Positions 1 through 6,316 of a DNA stretch of 7,370 nucleotides are shown one piece after another. This stretch comes from Bacteroidales bacterium (GTDB taxonomy: Bacteria > Bacteroidota > Bacteroidia > Bacteroidales > UBA932). Both the position numbers and the translations under genes were made by a program. The stretch covers positions 1-7,370 of the forward strand of contig JAGDBY010000026.1 of NCBI GenBank assembly GCA_017958765.1. The letters are read 5' to 3'. Numbering within the stretch: the first letter of the stretch is position 1; the number at the start of each line of letters is the position of its first letter. The notes under the pieces are model-generated. The model ran no database searches and was not told where the DNA came from. It worked only from the letters and a program-made list of their open reading frames with translations.

Positions 1-1469
1 ACCAGCTGATATTTGAGCCCGTTCTCTTTGGTAATCTGGTCGAACTTGGCTCTCAAAACTTCGAACAGGCGGAAGGAAGGTTTGCCCATAGCCGCCAGAA
101 CATTGTCCTGGGTATGTTCAGGGGCCACTTTCAGACGGCCGCTGGTGTGGTCTTTAATGAGAGTCTCCAGATATGCCTTGGAGGTATCGTCGATGTATCC
201 GTCCTTGTTCAGGAACAGGTCGTAGCGGATTCCGCTCCCGATGTAGGCATTTCTGATACCTTCCACCTTCGATACGGCATCGTACAGCTCGAGGAGATTA
301 GCGTGGGAGTTGTCCAGATTCTTGCACATTCTAGGGAAAAGGCACGACTGTCTGCTGCACTTTGCGCATATATCCTTGTTCTTTCCTCCCATTTTGTACA
401 TATTGGCCGTAGGGGCGCCCAAATCGGAGATATTCCCTTTGAAATCGGGAAGATTCTTAAGCTTCTCAGCCTCACTTACAATGGACTGGACAGATCTGGA
501 CTGGATGAACTTGCCTTGGTGAGCCGCTATCGTGCAGAAGTTGCATCCTCCGAAACAGCCGCGGTGGGTTGTAATGGAGAATTTTATCATATCGTAGGCC
601 GGGATTCTCTTTCCTTTGTACCTCGGATGAGGCATCTTGGTGTAAGGAAGTGCGTAGATATCGTCCATCTCCTCCTCAGTTGCAGGGGGATACGGAGGAT
701 TGATGCAGACATATCTGTTGCCTACCTGCTCTACGAGCTTCATCGGATTTAGCACGTTCGCCTCTCTCTCTATGATGTTGAAATTCTGAGCAAAAGCAAT
801 CTTGTTCCTCTTACAGTCCTCGAACGAGTGGAGGTCGAAGAAATCGTCATCCGGCATCATATCGGAGCAGTAACCGATCTGAGGAATCCCCTTGATCTGC
901 TCTTTGGTGGCGCCTCCCTTTACTGCGTCGGCCAGGGCCAGCATAGGCCTCTCGCCCATTCCGTATACCAGCCAGTCTGACCGGCTGTCTATCAGGATGG
1001 ACGGCTTTAGAGAATCCGACCAGTAGTCGTAGTGGGTAAGCCTGCGGAGCGAAGCCTCTATACCTCCGATAACCAGAGGGACATCCGGATATAAATCCTT
1101 GATAATGTTGGAGTAAACCTTTACGGCATAATCGGGTCTGTAGCCGAATCTCCCCTCCGGGGTATAAGCGTCATTGCTTCTCAGACGCTTCGATGCAGTG
1201 TAGTGATTGACCATGGAGTCCATTGCTCCTGAGGTCACTGCAAAAAAAAGTTTCGGCGCTCCGAACTTGCGGAAATCCCGCAAGTCATCGCGCCAATTAG
1301 GCTGTGGAACCACAGCAACTTTATAACCGCTTGCTTCAAGAGTCCTGGATATTACCGCAGCACCGAAAGAAGGATGGTCGATATAAGCATCTCCCGTAAA
1401 GAGAATTACGTCAGGAGCGTCCCATCCGAGGGCATCCATCTCTTTCTTGGTGGTGGGTATCGAGAACAT
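1..1469 (-). CDS. ygiQ: YgiQ-family radical SAM protein (UPF0313), 3' end beyond window
   Basis: Open reading frame from ATG at 1469-1467 to the left edge: 489 codons and two bases visible, no stop, so the C-terminus is missing. The start follows the argS stop by one base. The N-terminus carries the YgiQ-type motif GDAYIDHPSFG (about residues 19-29), a B12-binding-like radical SAM N-terminal region. The radical SAM core begins near residue 300 with HRGCFGGCNFCTI; C305, C309 and C312 form the CxxxCxxC motif that binds the SAM-cleaving 4Fe-4S cluster. A second cysteine group, C368, C371, C376 and C382 (CAKCSRQSC then LFPRMC), follows. The stretch KVAPEHTQDNVLAAMGKP further on is also family-typical. 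The family is a predicted cytoplasmic SAM radical enzyme with no established substrate as far as I know. Family members are usually about 600-740 residues, so 100-250 residues should lie outside the window. Family assignment is confident; reaction unknown. Confidence 0.93.
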   Translation of the reverse strand, partial: MFSIPTTKKEMDALGWDAPDVILFTGDAYIDHPSFGAAVISRTLEASGYKVAVVPQPNWRDDLRDFRKFGAPKLFFAVTSGAMDSMVNHYTASKRLRSNDAYTPEGRFGYRPDYAVKVYSNIIKDLYPDVPLVIGGIEASLRRLTHYDYWSDSLKPSILIDSRSDWLVYGMGERPMLALADAVKGGATKEQIKGIPQIGYCSDMMPDDDFFDLHSFEDCKRNKIAFAQNFNIIEREANVLNPMKLVEQVGNRYVCINPPYPPATEEEMDDIYALPYTKMPHPRYKGKRIPAYDMIKFSITTHRGCFGGCNFCTIAAHQGKFIQSRSVQSIVSEAEKLKNLPDFKGNISDLGAPTANMYKMGGKNKDICAKCSRQSCLFPRMCKNLDNSHANLLELYDAVSKVEGIRNAYIGSGIRYDLFLNKDGYIDDTSKAYLETLIKDHTSGRLKVAPEHTQDNVLAAMGKPSFRLFEVLRAKFDQITKENGLKYQL

Positions 1470-1470
1470 A

Positions 1471-3252
1471 TTACATCCTATCAGGGAGGCTTATTCCCAA
1501 GATATCCATTGCTTTAACCAATACTTTTGCAATCACGTCGATAAGCAGGAGCCTGCGGGCCTTGATCTGTTGGTCGGGCTCTTTCAGAATTGATACGTCG
1601 TGATAATATTGGTTGAACTCTTTGGCAAGATCGTATGCATAATTTGCTATCAGAGCAGGTGAATGCGCCTGTCCGGCTTCAGCTACTTTGTCAGGGAAGG
1701 AGTTTAGAATCTTGACGATTTCTTCTTCCTTAGCCAGCATCTGAGAGTCTGTAAGTGAAGGTGTTATGTTCTGCTCTGCAGCTTTTCTCAAAATCGATTT
1801 AATACGTGCGTGAGTGTACTGAATGAAAGGACCGGTGTTGCCGTTGAAATCAATTGATTCCTTAGGGTCGAAGAGCATAGTCTTCTTAGGGTCCACTTTG
1901 ATGATAAAGTATTTCAGGGCGCCCAAGCCTATCATTCTGTAGAGGGACTCTCTCTCCTCTTCTGCCAGGTCATCCAGTTTGCCCAGCTCCAGAGAGGTCT
2001 CTTTTGCAGTATTGTACATCTTTTCAATCAAGTCGTCGGCATCTACTACGGTGCCTTCCCTTGATTTCATCTTTCCTTCCGGAAGTTCCACCATTCCGTA
2101 AGAGAGGTGGTAGATTGCTTCCGACCAGTCAAAGCCCAATTTGCCGAGAATCAGTTTCAGTACCTGGAAATGGTAGTTCTGCTCATTTCCCACTACGTAG
2201 ATCATCTCGTCAAAATTGTACTCTTCGTGTCTTCTCTCCGCGGTGCCAAGGTCCTGAGTCATATAGACCGATGTCCCGTCGCTACGAAGGAGCAGCTTTT
2301 CGTCAAGGCCGTCCCCCTGGAGGTCGCACCATACGGAGCCGTCCGGGCGTCTGTAGAAGATCCCGCTCTCCAAGCCTTTCATAACCAGAGCCTTTCCGAG
2401 AAGATAAGTCTGAGATTCGTAATAGATTTTGTCAAATTTGATACCCAGATTCTCATAGGTAATGTCAAATCCGTCGTAAACCCATCCGTTCATCTTCTTC
2501 CACAGAGCGACAGTTTCAGGATCGCCGCTCTCCCATTTTACGAGCATCTCCTGAGCCTCTTTCAGGCAGGCAGCCTTCTTTTCGGCATCCTCTTTATCTA
2601 CGTTCTCATTCTCCATAATCTGCTTAACCTCAGCGGAAAGCATCTCATTGAACTTGACGTAGTAGTTGCACACGAAATGGTCGCCTTTTATGCCGGTAGA
2701 TTCAGGTGTAGTGCCGTTGCCGAACTTCAGCCAGGCCAGCATTGACTTGCAGATGTGAATGCCGCGGTCGTTTACCAGATTGACTTTGATAACGTTGTGA
2801 CCGTTGGCCTCGAGAAGTCTTGAAACAGACCATCCGAGCAGGTTGTTGCGGATGTGGCCTAGGTGAAGGGGCTTGTTGGTGTTAGGTGAAGAGAATTCCA
2901 CCATAACAGTCTTGCCGCTCGCCGGGAGCTGGCCCCAATCAGAGCTGGCGGCTATATTGGCGAAGACACCGTTCCAATAATCGGGAGAAAGTTTGATATT
3001 CAGAAAGCCTTTGACCACATTAAAAGAAGAAACTTCCCCGAGATTGGATTGTAACCACTCTCCAATCTCCTGGGAAGTTATTTCCGGTGATTTATGGCTT
3101 ATTCTAAGAAGAGAGAAGGTGACAATTGTAATATCACCTTCAAACTCTTTTCTTGTAGCCTGTGTCTGTATCTGATCGGGAGCAATATCCGCTCCGTAGA
3201 GATCTTTTACAGCGACAACAGCCTTAGATACTATAAAATCGCTGGGATTCAT
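1471..3252 (-). CDS. argS: Arginyl-tRNA synthetase (ArgRS, class Ia)
   Basis: Cytoplasmic enzyme that charges tRNA-Arg with arginine using ATP. I place the start at ATG 3252-3250 (593 residues), not at the in-frame TTG one codon upstream, because ATG is the usual codon and leaves a clear 6-base gap after the preceding stop. Order of parts: ArgRS-type N-terminal domain that contacts tRNA (about 1-90, with GFLNIKLS near its end); the EFSSPNTNKPLHLGHIRNN block with the HIGH signature as HLGH at 130-133; the Rossmann catalytic core with QDLGTAERRHEE and YVVGNEQNYHF; the KMSKS-equivalent loop as KMKSR at 394-398 followed by GTVVDADDLI; then the helical anticodon-binding domain from about 470, opening with NTGPFIQYTHARI. 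Length matches bacterial ArgRS (about 550-600). It lies between the M3 peptidase and ygiQ, probably co-transcribed with both. No key residue appears to be missing. Confidence 0.98.
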   Translation of the reverse strand: MNPSDFIVSKAVVAVKDLYGADIAPDQIQTQATRKEFEGDITIVTFSLLRISHKSPEITSQEIGEWLQSNLGEVSSFNVVKGFLNIKLSPDYWNGVFANIAASSDWGQLPASGKTVMVEFSSPNTNKPLHLGHIRNNLLGWSVSRLLEANGHNVIKVNLVNDRGIHICKSMLAWLKFGNGTTPESTGIKGDHFVCNYYVKFNEMLSAEVKQIMENENVDKEDAEKKAACLKEAQEMLVKWESGDPETVALWKKMNGWVYDGFDITYENLGIKFDKIYYESQTYLLGKALVMKGLESGIFYRRPDGSVWCDLQGDGLDEKLLLRSDGTSVYMTQDLGTAERRHEEYNFDEMIYVVGNEQNYHFQVLKLILGKLGFDWSEAIYHLSYGMVELPEGKMKSREGTVVDADDLIEKMYNTAKETSLELGKLDDLAEEERESLYRMIGLGALKYFIIKVDPKKTMLFDPKESIDFNGNTGPFIQYTHARIKSILRKAAEQNITPSLTDSQMLAKEEEIVKILNSFPDKVAEAGQAHSPALIANYAYDLAKEFNQYYHDVSILKEPDQQIKARRLLLIDVIAKVLVKAMDILGISLPDRM

Positions 3253-3258
3253 CAAAAA

Positions 3259-5367
3259 TTACTTGATTCCTTTGTATTTCAACATAGGTTCGATAGAAGG
3301 CTCGTGGCCACGGAAGTTTACATAAAGATCCATGCCTCTCAACTCGCCTGCTTTCTCAAGGAATTCGTGACGGTATCTGTCAGCAACTTCTTTGTTGAAT
3401 ACATCGCCTGTCTCAACAAATGCCTCGAATGCGTCGCAGTCAAATACTTCTGCCCAGAGGTAAGTGTAGTATCCTACATCATAACCGCCTACAATGTGGT
3501 TGAAGTAAGGGAATCTGTAACGTGGAGGGATTTGGCTGATAAGACCTCTGCTTGACAAGTCGTCTGCCTCAAACTTCAGAAGATCGAAGTCTGCAGGGAA
3601 GCTTGTCTGGCTGTAAAGGTCGATATCCATATACATAGCTGCAACACGCTCTGAAGAAGCGAAACCTGCACCGAATGAGTTGTAATCCAAATATTTCTGA
3701 ACCAACTCGTCAGGAATAGCCTCACCTGTTACATAGTGTTTAGCCATATATTTGATAACCTCAGGAACCTCTGCCCAGTGCTCGTTAAGCTGTGATGGAA
3801 GCTCAGAGAAGTCACCCAGACCGCCTTTACCCATCAAGCTTGCAAGAGCGTGACCGAACTCGTGGAACAAAGTCTCAACATCATCGTAAGTCATCAAGCA
3901 AGGGATCTTACCTACTGGCTGAGGGAAGTTAGCGTTGATACGGATGAATTGAACCTGTCCTGTAGAAGCGTCACCACGACGTACTGTACCGCAAGATGCG
4001 CCGTTGCCTTTAAGACCCGGACGAGCGAATACGTCGAAGAATACGATACCCAGAGGAGTGCCGTCAGCGTCGAGACACTCAACACCTGAAGTCTGATCGT
4101 TAGGAGTAGCGTAAGGGATTACGCGGAACTGAAGACCGAACAGCTTGTTTGCTACATAGAACAAACCTTCGCGAACGCTCTCGAATGGGAAGTAAGGAGC
4201 AAAATCTTCTGCAGTTACGTCATACATTTCACTTCTGACTTTCTCCATATAGTAACGGTAGTCTGCAGGAAGAACCTCAGTGATACCGTCTTTAGCAGCT
4301 CTCTCAGCGATCAAAGCAGCCTCTTTAGCAGAAGTTGCAACTGTAGGAGCCCAAGTCTTGTCCAAAAGATCGTAAACAGTCTTGGCGTTGCCTGCCATTC
4401 TGGTAGTCAATCTTTGGTCTGCATAGCTCTTGTAACCTTGAAGTTTAGCTCTTTCGAGTTTGTACTTAGCAATGTTAACAAGTGTATCTACGTTGTTGTA
4501 CTCGTTGTCATTGTTACCGCGGTTCAGGTAAGCATCCATAACTTTGATACGGAGGTCGCGGTTGTCTGCGAATGTCAAGAAAGGAATAGCGCTTGGGTTG
4601 TCCAAACCGATGAGCCATTTACCAGGGCTGCCGGCTTTCTTAGCACGCTCAGCTGCGTCTTCAATGAAAACTTCGCTAAGACCTGCAAGATCTTCCTCTT
4701 TATCGATCAACATTGTCCAGTTAGCAGTTTCAGCAGTTACGTTAGAAGAGAATTTTCTCTGTGCTGCTGAAAGAAGAGTGCCGAGGCGGTTATACTCCTC
4801 CTGTTGCTCAGGAGTCATTTTTGAGTTCTGGTTCTGCTGTCCGCCGCCGTACTGACCGCCTTGACCGCCTTGGCCAGGCTGTGCGTTAAGGGCGTTGTAA
4901 GCTCTCTCGATAGCTCTTACGGTATTCTCATCATAAAGACCTTCGTCATTACGGTGCTCATAAACGTAAGTTACTCTCTCTTTGTAAGCCTCGTTGTTGT
5001 TCAACTCCTCATTGTGAGCGCGGGTCAACTCCTGAATCTTGTCGTTAACTTCTTTGTTAGCGTCATTCATATAGTTGGCTGTTCTCAATGACCAAGCTTG
5101 CTGAATGTTAGCGAGTTTCTTACCTGTGTTGTTTCTAGCTACTATTGTGTTCTCATAAGTAGCCTCTTCTGCGTTGTTTACGATAGCTTCAATCTCAGCG
5201 TTCTGCTCAGCGATTGCAGCTTCGATAGCAGGAAGGTAGTGTTTCAACTCAATCTTGTCGTATGGAGCGATTCCGTAAGGATCTGTCCACTCACCAAGAA
5301 GAGGGTTAGTTTTTGCACAAGAGCATACTGCCAATGCAACTAATGCAACTAGTAATACTTTTTTCAT
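3259..5367 (-). CDS. M3-family zinc metallopeptidase, Dcp/oligopeptidase-like lipoprotein
   Basis: Predicted zinc oligopeptidase of 702 residues, close to peptidyl-dipeptidase Dcp in length. The N-terminus MKKVLLVALVALAVCSC is a lipoprotein signal: two lysines, a hydrophobic stretch and a lipobox ending at C17 (C15 is an alternative). The residues after C17 (AKT) lack an acidic surface-export signal, so periplasmic membrane anchoring is inferred. The mature start, NPLLGEWTDPYGIAPYDKI, is typical of Bacteroidales Dcp-like proteins. A helical region (about 45-160) is followed by a Gly/Gln-rich insert (164-181). The catalytic motif is HEFGH at 502-506, with H502 and H506 as zinc ligands and E503 as catalytic base. 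The third ligand is probably E522 in SELPSQLNEHW. The substrate-binding block FNHIVGGYDVGYYTYLWAEV supplies H624, Y629, Y633 and Y636. The likely role is cleavage of short peptides from envelope protein turnover; dipeptidase versus endopeptidase activity cannot be told from sequence. Only 6 bases separate it from argS. Confidence 0.93.
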   Translation of the reverse strand: MKKVLLVALVALAVCSCAKTNPLLGEWTDPYGIAPYDKIELKHYLPAIEAAIAEQNAEIEAIVNNAEEATYENTIVARNNTGKKLANIQQAWSLRTANYMNDANKEVNDKIQELTRAHNEELNNNEAYKERVTYVYEHRNDEGLYDENTVRAIERAYNALNAQPGQGGQGGQYGGGQQNQNSKMTPEQQEEYNRLGTLLSAAQRKFSSNVTAETANWTMLIDKEEDLAGLSEVFIEDAAERAKKAGSPGKWLIGLDNPSAIPFLTFADNRDLRIKVMDAYLNRGNNDNEYNNVDTLVNIAKYKLERAKLQGYKSYADQRLTTRMAGNAKTVYDLLDKTWAPTVATSAKEAALIAERAAKDGITEVLPADYRYYMEKVRSEMYDVTAEDFAPYFPFESVREGLFYVANKLFGLQFRVIPYATPNDQTSGVECLDADGTPLGIVFFDVFARPGLKGNGASCGTVRRGDASTGQVQFIRINANFPQPVGKIPCLMTYDDVETLFHEFGHALASLMGKGGLGDFSELPSQLNEHWAEVPEVIKYMAKHYVTGEAIPDELVQKYLDYNSFGAGFASSERVAAMYMDIDLYSQTSFPADFDLLKFEADDLSSRGLISQIPPRYRFPYFNHIVGGYDVGYYTYLWAEVFDCDAFEAFVETGDVFNKEVADRYRHEFLEKAGELRGMDLYVNFRGHEPSIEPMLKYKGIK
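4825..4878 (-). repeat. Gly/Gln-rich low-complexity insert with a 9-bp tandem repeat
   Basis: Codons 164-181 of the M3 peptidase encode PGQGGQGGQYGGGQQNQN. On the plus strand the 9-mer TGACCGCCT occurs twice back to back (4853-4870) and a degenerate third copy follows; each unit encodes Gly-Gly-Gln. The segment joins two predicted helical stretches and looks like a flexible surface linker. In-frame expansion or contraction of the 9-bp unit would preserve the reading frame. Confidence 0.7.
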
Positions 5368-5409
5368 TGGAATAGTTTTGTATTAGGTTTTTGTTAAATA
5401 AACTTTCTT
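5368..5409 (-). other. Short spacer between rpoD and the M3 peptidase gene
   Basis: Forty-two AT-rich bases. On the coding strand I see no TAnnTTTG element, no stable hairpin with a U-tract and no Shine-Dalgarno sequence; the bases just before the peptidase ATG are A/C-rich (CAAAACTATTCC), which is common for Bacteroidota starts. The absence of clear signals makes read-through from rpoD into the peptidase-argS-ygiQ group possible, but a non-consensus promoter cannot be excluded. Confidence 0.4.
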
Positions 5410-6270
5410 TTAACCGAGGTAACTCTTCAACAGCTTGCTTCTTGCGCTGTGTCTGAGTCGACGTATAGCTTTCTCTTTAATCTGGCGCACCCTCTCCCTT
5501 GTAAGATTCTGCTCTTCACCGATCTCCTCCAAAGTCTTCTCCTGGCATCCGATGCCGAAGAATGACTTGATAATTTCGCGTTCTCTCTCTGTAAGGGTGG
5601 AAAGCGCACGCTCAATCTCCTTGTTCAGCGATTCGTTCACAAGCCCTTTGTCGGCTATCGGAGAATCGTTGTTTACCAGGACGTCAAGCAGGTTGTTGTC
5701 TTCGCCGTCCACAAAAGGAGCGTCAACAGAGACGTGACGGCCCGAAACTCTCAGAGTGTCGTTGATCTTGTCTCTGGAAATATCAAGAATCTCAGACAAC
5801 TCTTCAGGAGAAGGCATACGCTCGTTCTCCTGCTCGAATTTACTGAGAGCTTTATTGATTTTGTTGAGTGAACCTACCTGGTTAAGAGGCAGGCGGACGA
5901 TTCTGGACTGTTCTGCCAGAGCCTGCAGAATGGATTGGCGAATCCACCATACTGCATAGGAGATGAACTTGAAACCGCGGGTTTCATCGAATTTCTCTGC
6001 AGCCTTGATCAGACCGAGGTTGCCTTCGTTGATAAGATCGGGCAGGCTCAAACCCTGATTCTGATACTGTTTTGCTACGGAAACGACAAAACGGAGATTG
6101 GCGCGGGTCAATTTCTCAAGAGCTTCCTGATCGCCCTTTTTGATCCTCTGCGCTAATTCAACCTCTTCTTCAACCGTTATAAGATCCTCTCTACCAATCT
6201 CTTGCAAGTACCTGTCAAGGGATGCGCTCTCCCTATTGGTAATTGACTTTGTAATTTTTAACTGTCTCAT
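5410..6270 (-). CDS. rpoD: Primary (housekeeping) RNA polymerase sigma-70 factor RpoD/SigA
   Basis: Directs RNA polymerase to most promoters. 286 residues from ATG 6270-6268; the opening MRQLKITKSITNRESASLD is characteristic of Bacteroidota primary sigma factors, which supports this start. There is no acidic region 1.1 and no non-conserved insert, normal for this phylum and unlike the 613-residue E. coli RpoD. Region 1.2 spans about 17-47 (SLDRYLQEIGREDLIT). Region 2 spans about 55-125: the core-binding part has NLRFVVSVAKQYQNQG and DLINEGNLGLIKAAEKFD, and the promoter-melting and -10-recognition part is RGFKFISYAVWWIRQSI. Region 3 spans about 130-210, with PSPEELSEILDIS and the HVSVDAPF linker. 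Region 4 spans about 220-286: LTEREREIIKSFFGIG, then the helix-turn-helix TLEEIGEEQNLTRERVRQI that reads the -33 element. All blocks are intact. The gene sits 46 bases after an HtrA protease gene, an order I recall from other Bacteroidales. Confidence 0.98.
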   Translation of the reverse strand: MRQLKITKSITNRESASLDRYLQEIGREDLITVEEEVELAQRIKKGDQEALEKLTRANLRFVVSVAKQYQNQGLSLPDLINEGNLGLIKAAEKFDETRGFKFISYAVWWIRQSILQALAEQSRIVRLPLNQVGSLNKINKALSKFEQENERMPSPEELSEILDISRDKINDTLRVSGRHVSVDAPFVDGEDNNLLDVLVNNDSPIADKGLVNESLNKEIERALSTLTEREREIIKSFFGIGCQEKTLEEIGEEQNLTRERVRQIKEKAIRRLRHSARSKLLKSYLG

Positions 6271-6287
6271 GCATGTACGATAACTCG

Positions 6288-6295
6288 CAAAGATA
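6288..6295 (-). promoter_or_regulatory. Candidate Bacteroidota -7 promoter element for rpoD
   Basis: On the minus strand 6295-6288 reads TATCTTTG, an exact match to the phylum's TAnnTTTG -7 consensus. It ends 17 bases before the rpoD ATG, implying a 5' leader of roughly 10 bases. The only clean TTTG that could serve as a -33 element is at 6323-6320, overlapping the last htrA codons, but the spacer there is 24 bases against the usual 19-21. The -7 call is fairly sound; the -33 partner is doubtful. Confidence 0.55.
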
Positions 6296-6314
6296 ATTAA
6301 TAAATATTAATTAT
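6293..6314. repeat. Perfect AT-only inverted repeat in the htrA-rpoD gap
   Basis: Ten-base arms ATAATTAATA (6293-6302) and TATTAATTAT (6305-6314) are exact reverse complements around a 2-base centre. It begins three bases past the htrA stop codon in the reading direction, and its far end overlaps the first three bases of the rpoD -7 box. It could be an operator, an AT-rich upstream element or a weak RNA hairpin. With no G or C in the stem and no U-tract after it, it is a poor intrinsic terminator. Confidence 0.6.
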
Positions 6315-6316
6315 TC

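Noticed and set aside
114..752. Long plus-strand open frame (212 codons)
   Set aside because: It lies entirely antisense to the ygiQ frame, which carries clear radical SAM motifs; the plus-strand translation resembles no family I recognise.
2107..2745. Plus-strand open frame of 212 codons
   Set aside because: Antisense to the argS catalytic core; a shadow of its codon pattern with no recognisable domain.
3253..3255. TTG as the argS start
   Set aside because: An ATG follows immediately in frame and is the more usual initiation codon; the TTG adds only one residue.
3094..3555. Plus-strand open frame of 153 codons across the argS-peptidase junction
   Set aside because: Spans the ends of two well-supported minus-strand genes and shows no domain, promoter or ribosome site.
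5333..5351. 9-bp direct repeat (AATGCAACT twice) at the start of the peptidase gene
   Set aside because: It encodes the repeated Leu-Val-Ala of the signal peptide core; such repeats are ordinary in hydrophobic segments.
5373..5380. TAGTTTTG on the plus strand, matching TAnnTTTG
   Set aside because: It would drive transcription antisense to rpoD, has no TTTG at the right distance upstream, and an 8-mer with four fixed T/A positions is common in AT-rich spacers.
6293..6314. AT palindrome read as an intrinsic terminator for htrA
   Set aside because: The stem has no G or C and no U-tract follows, so an RNA hairpin would be weak; kept only as a possible operator or promoter element.
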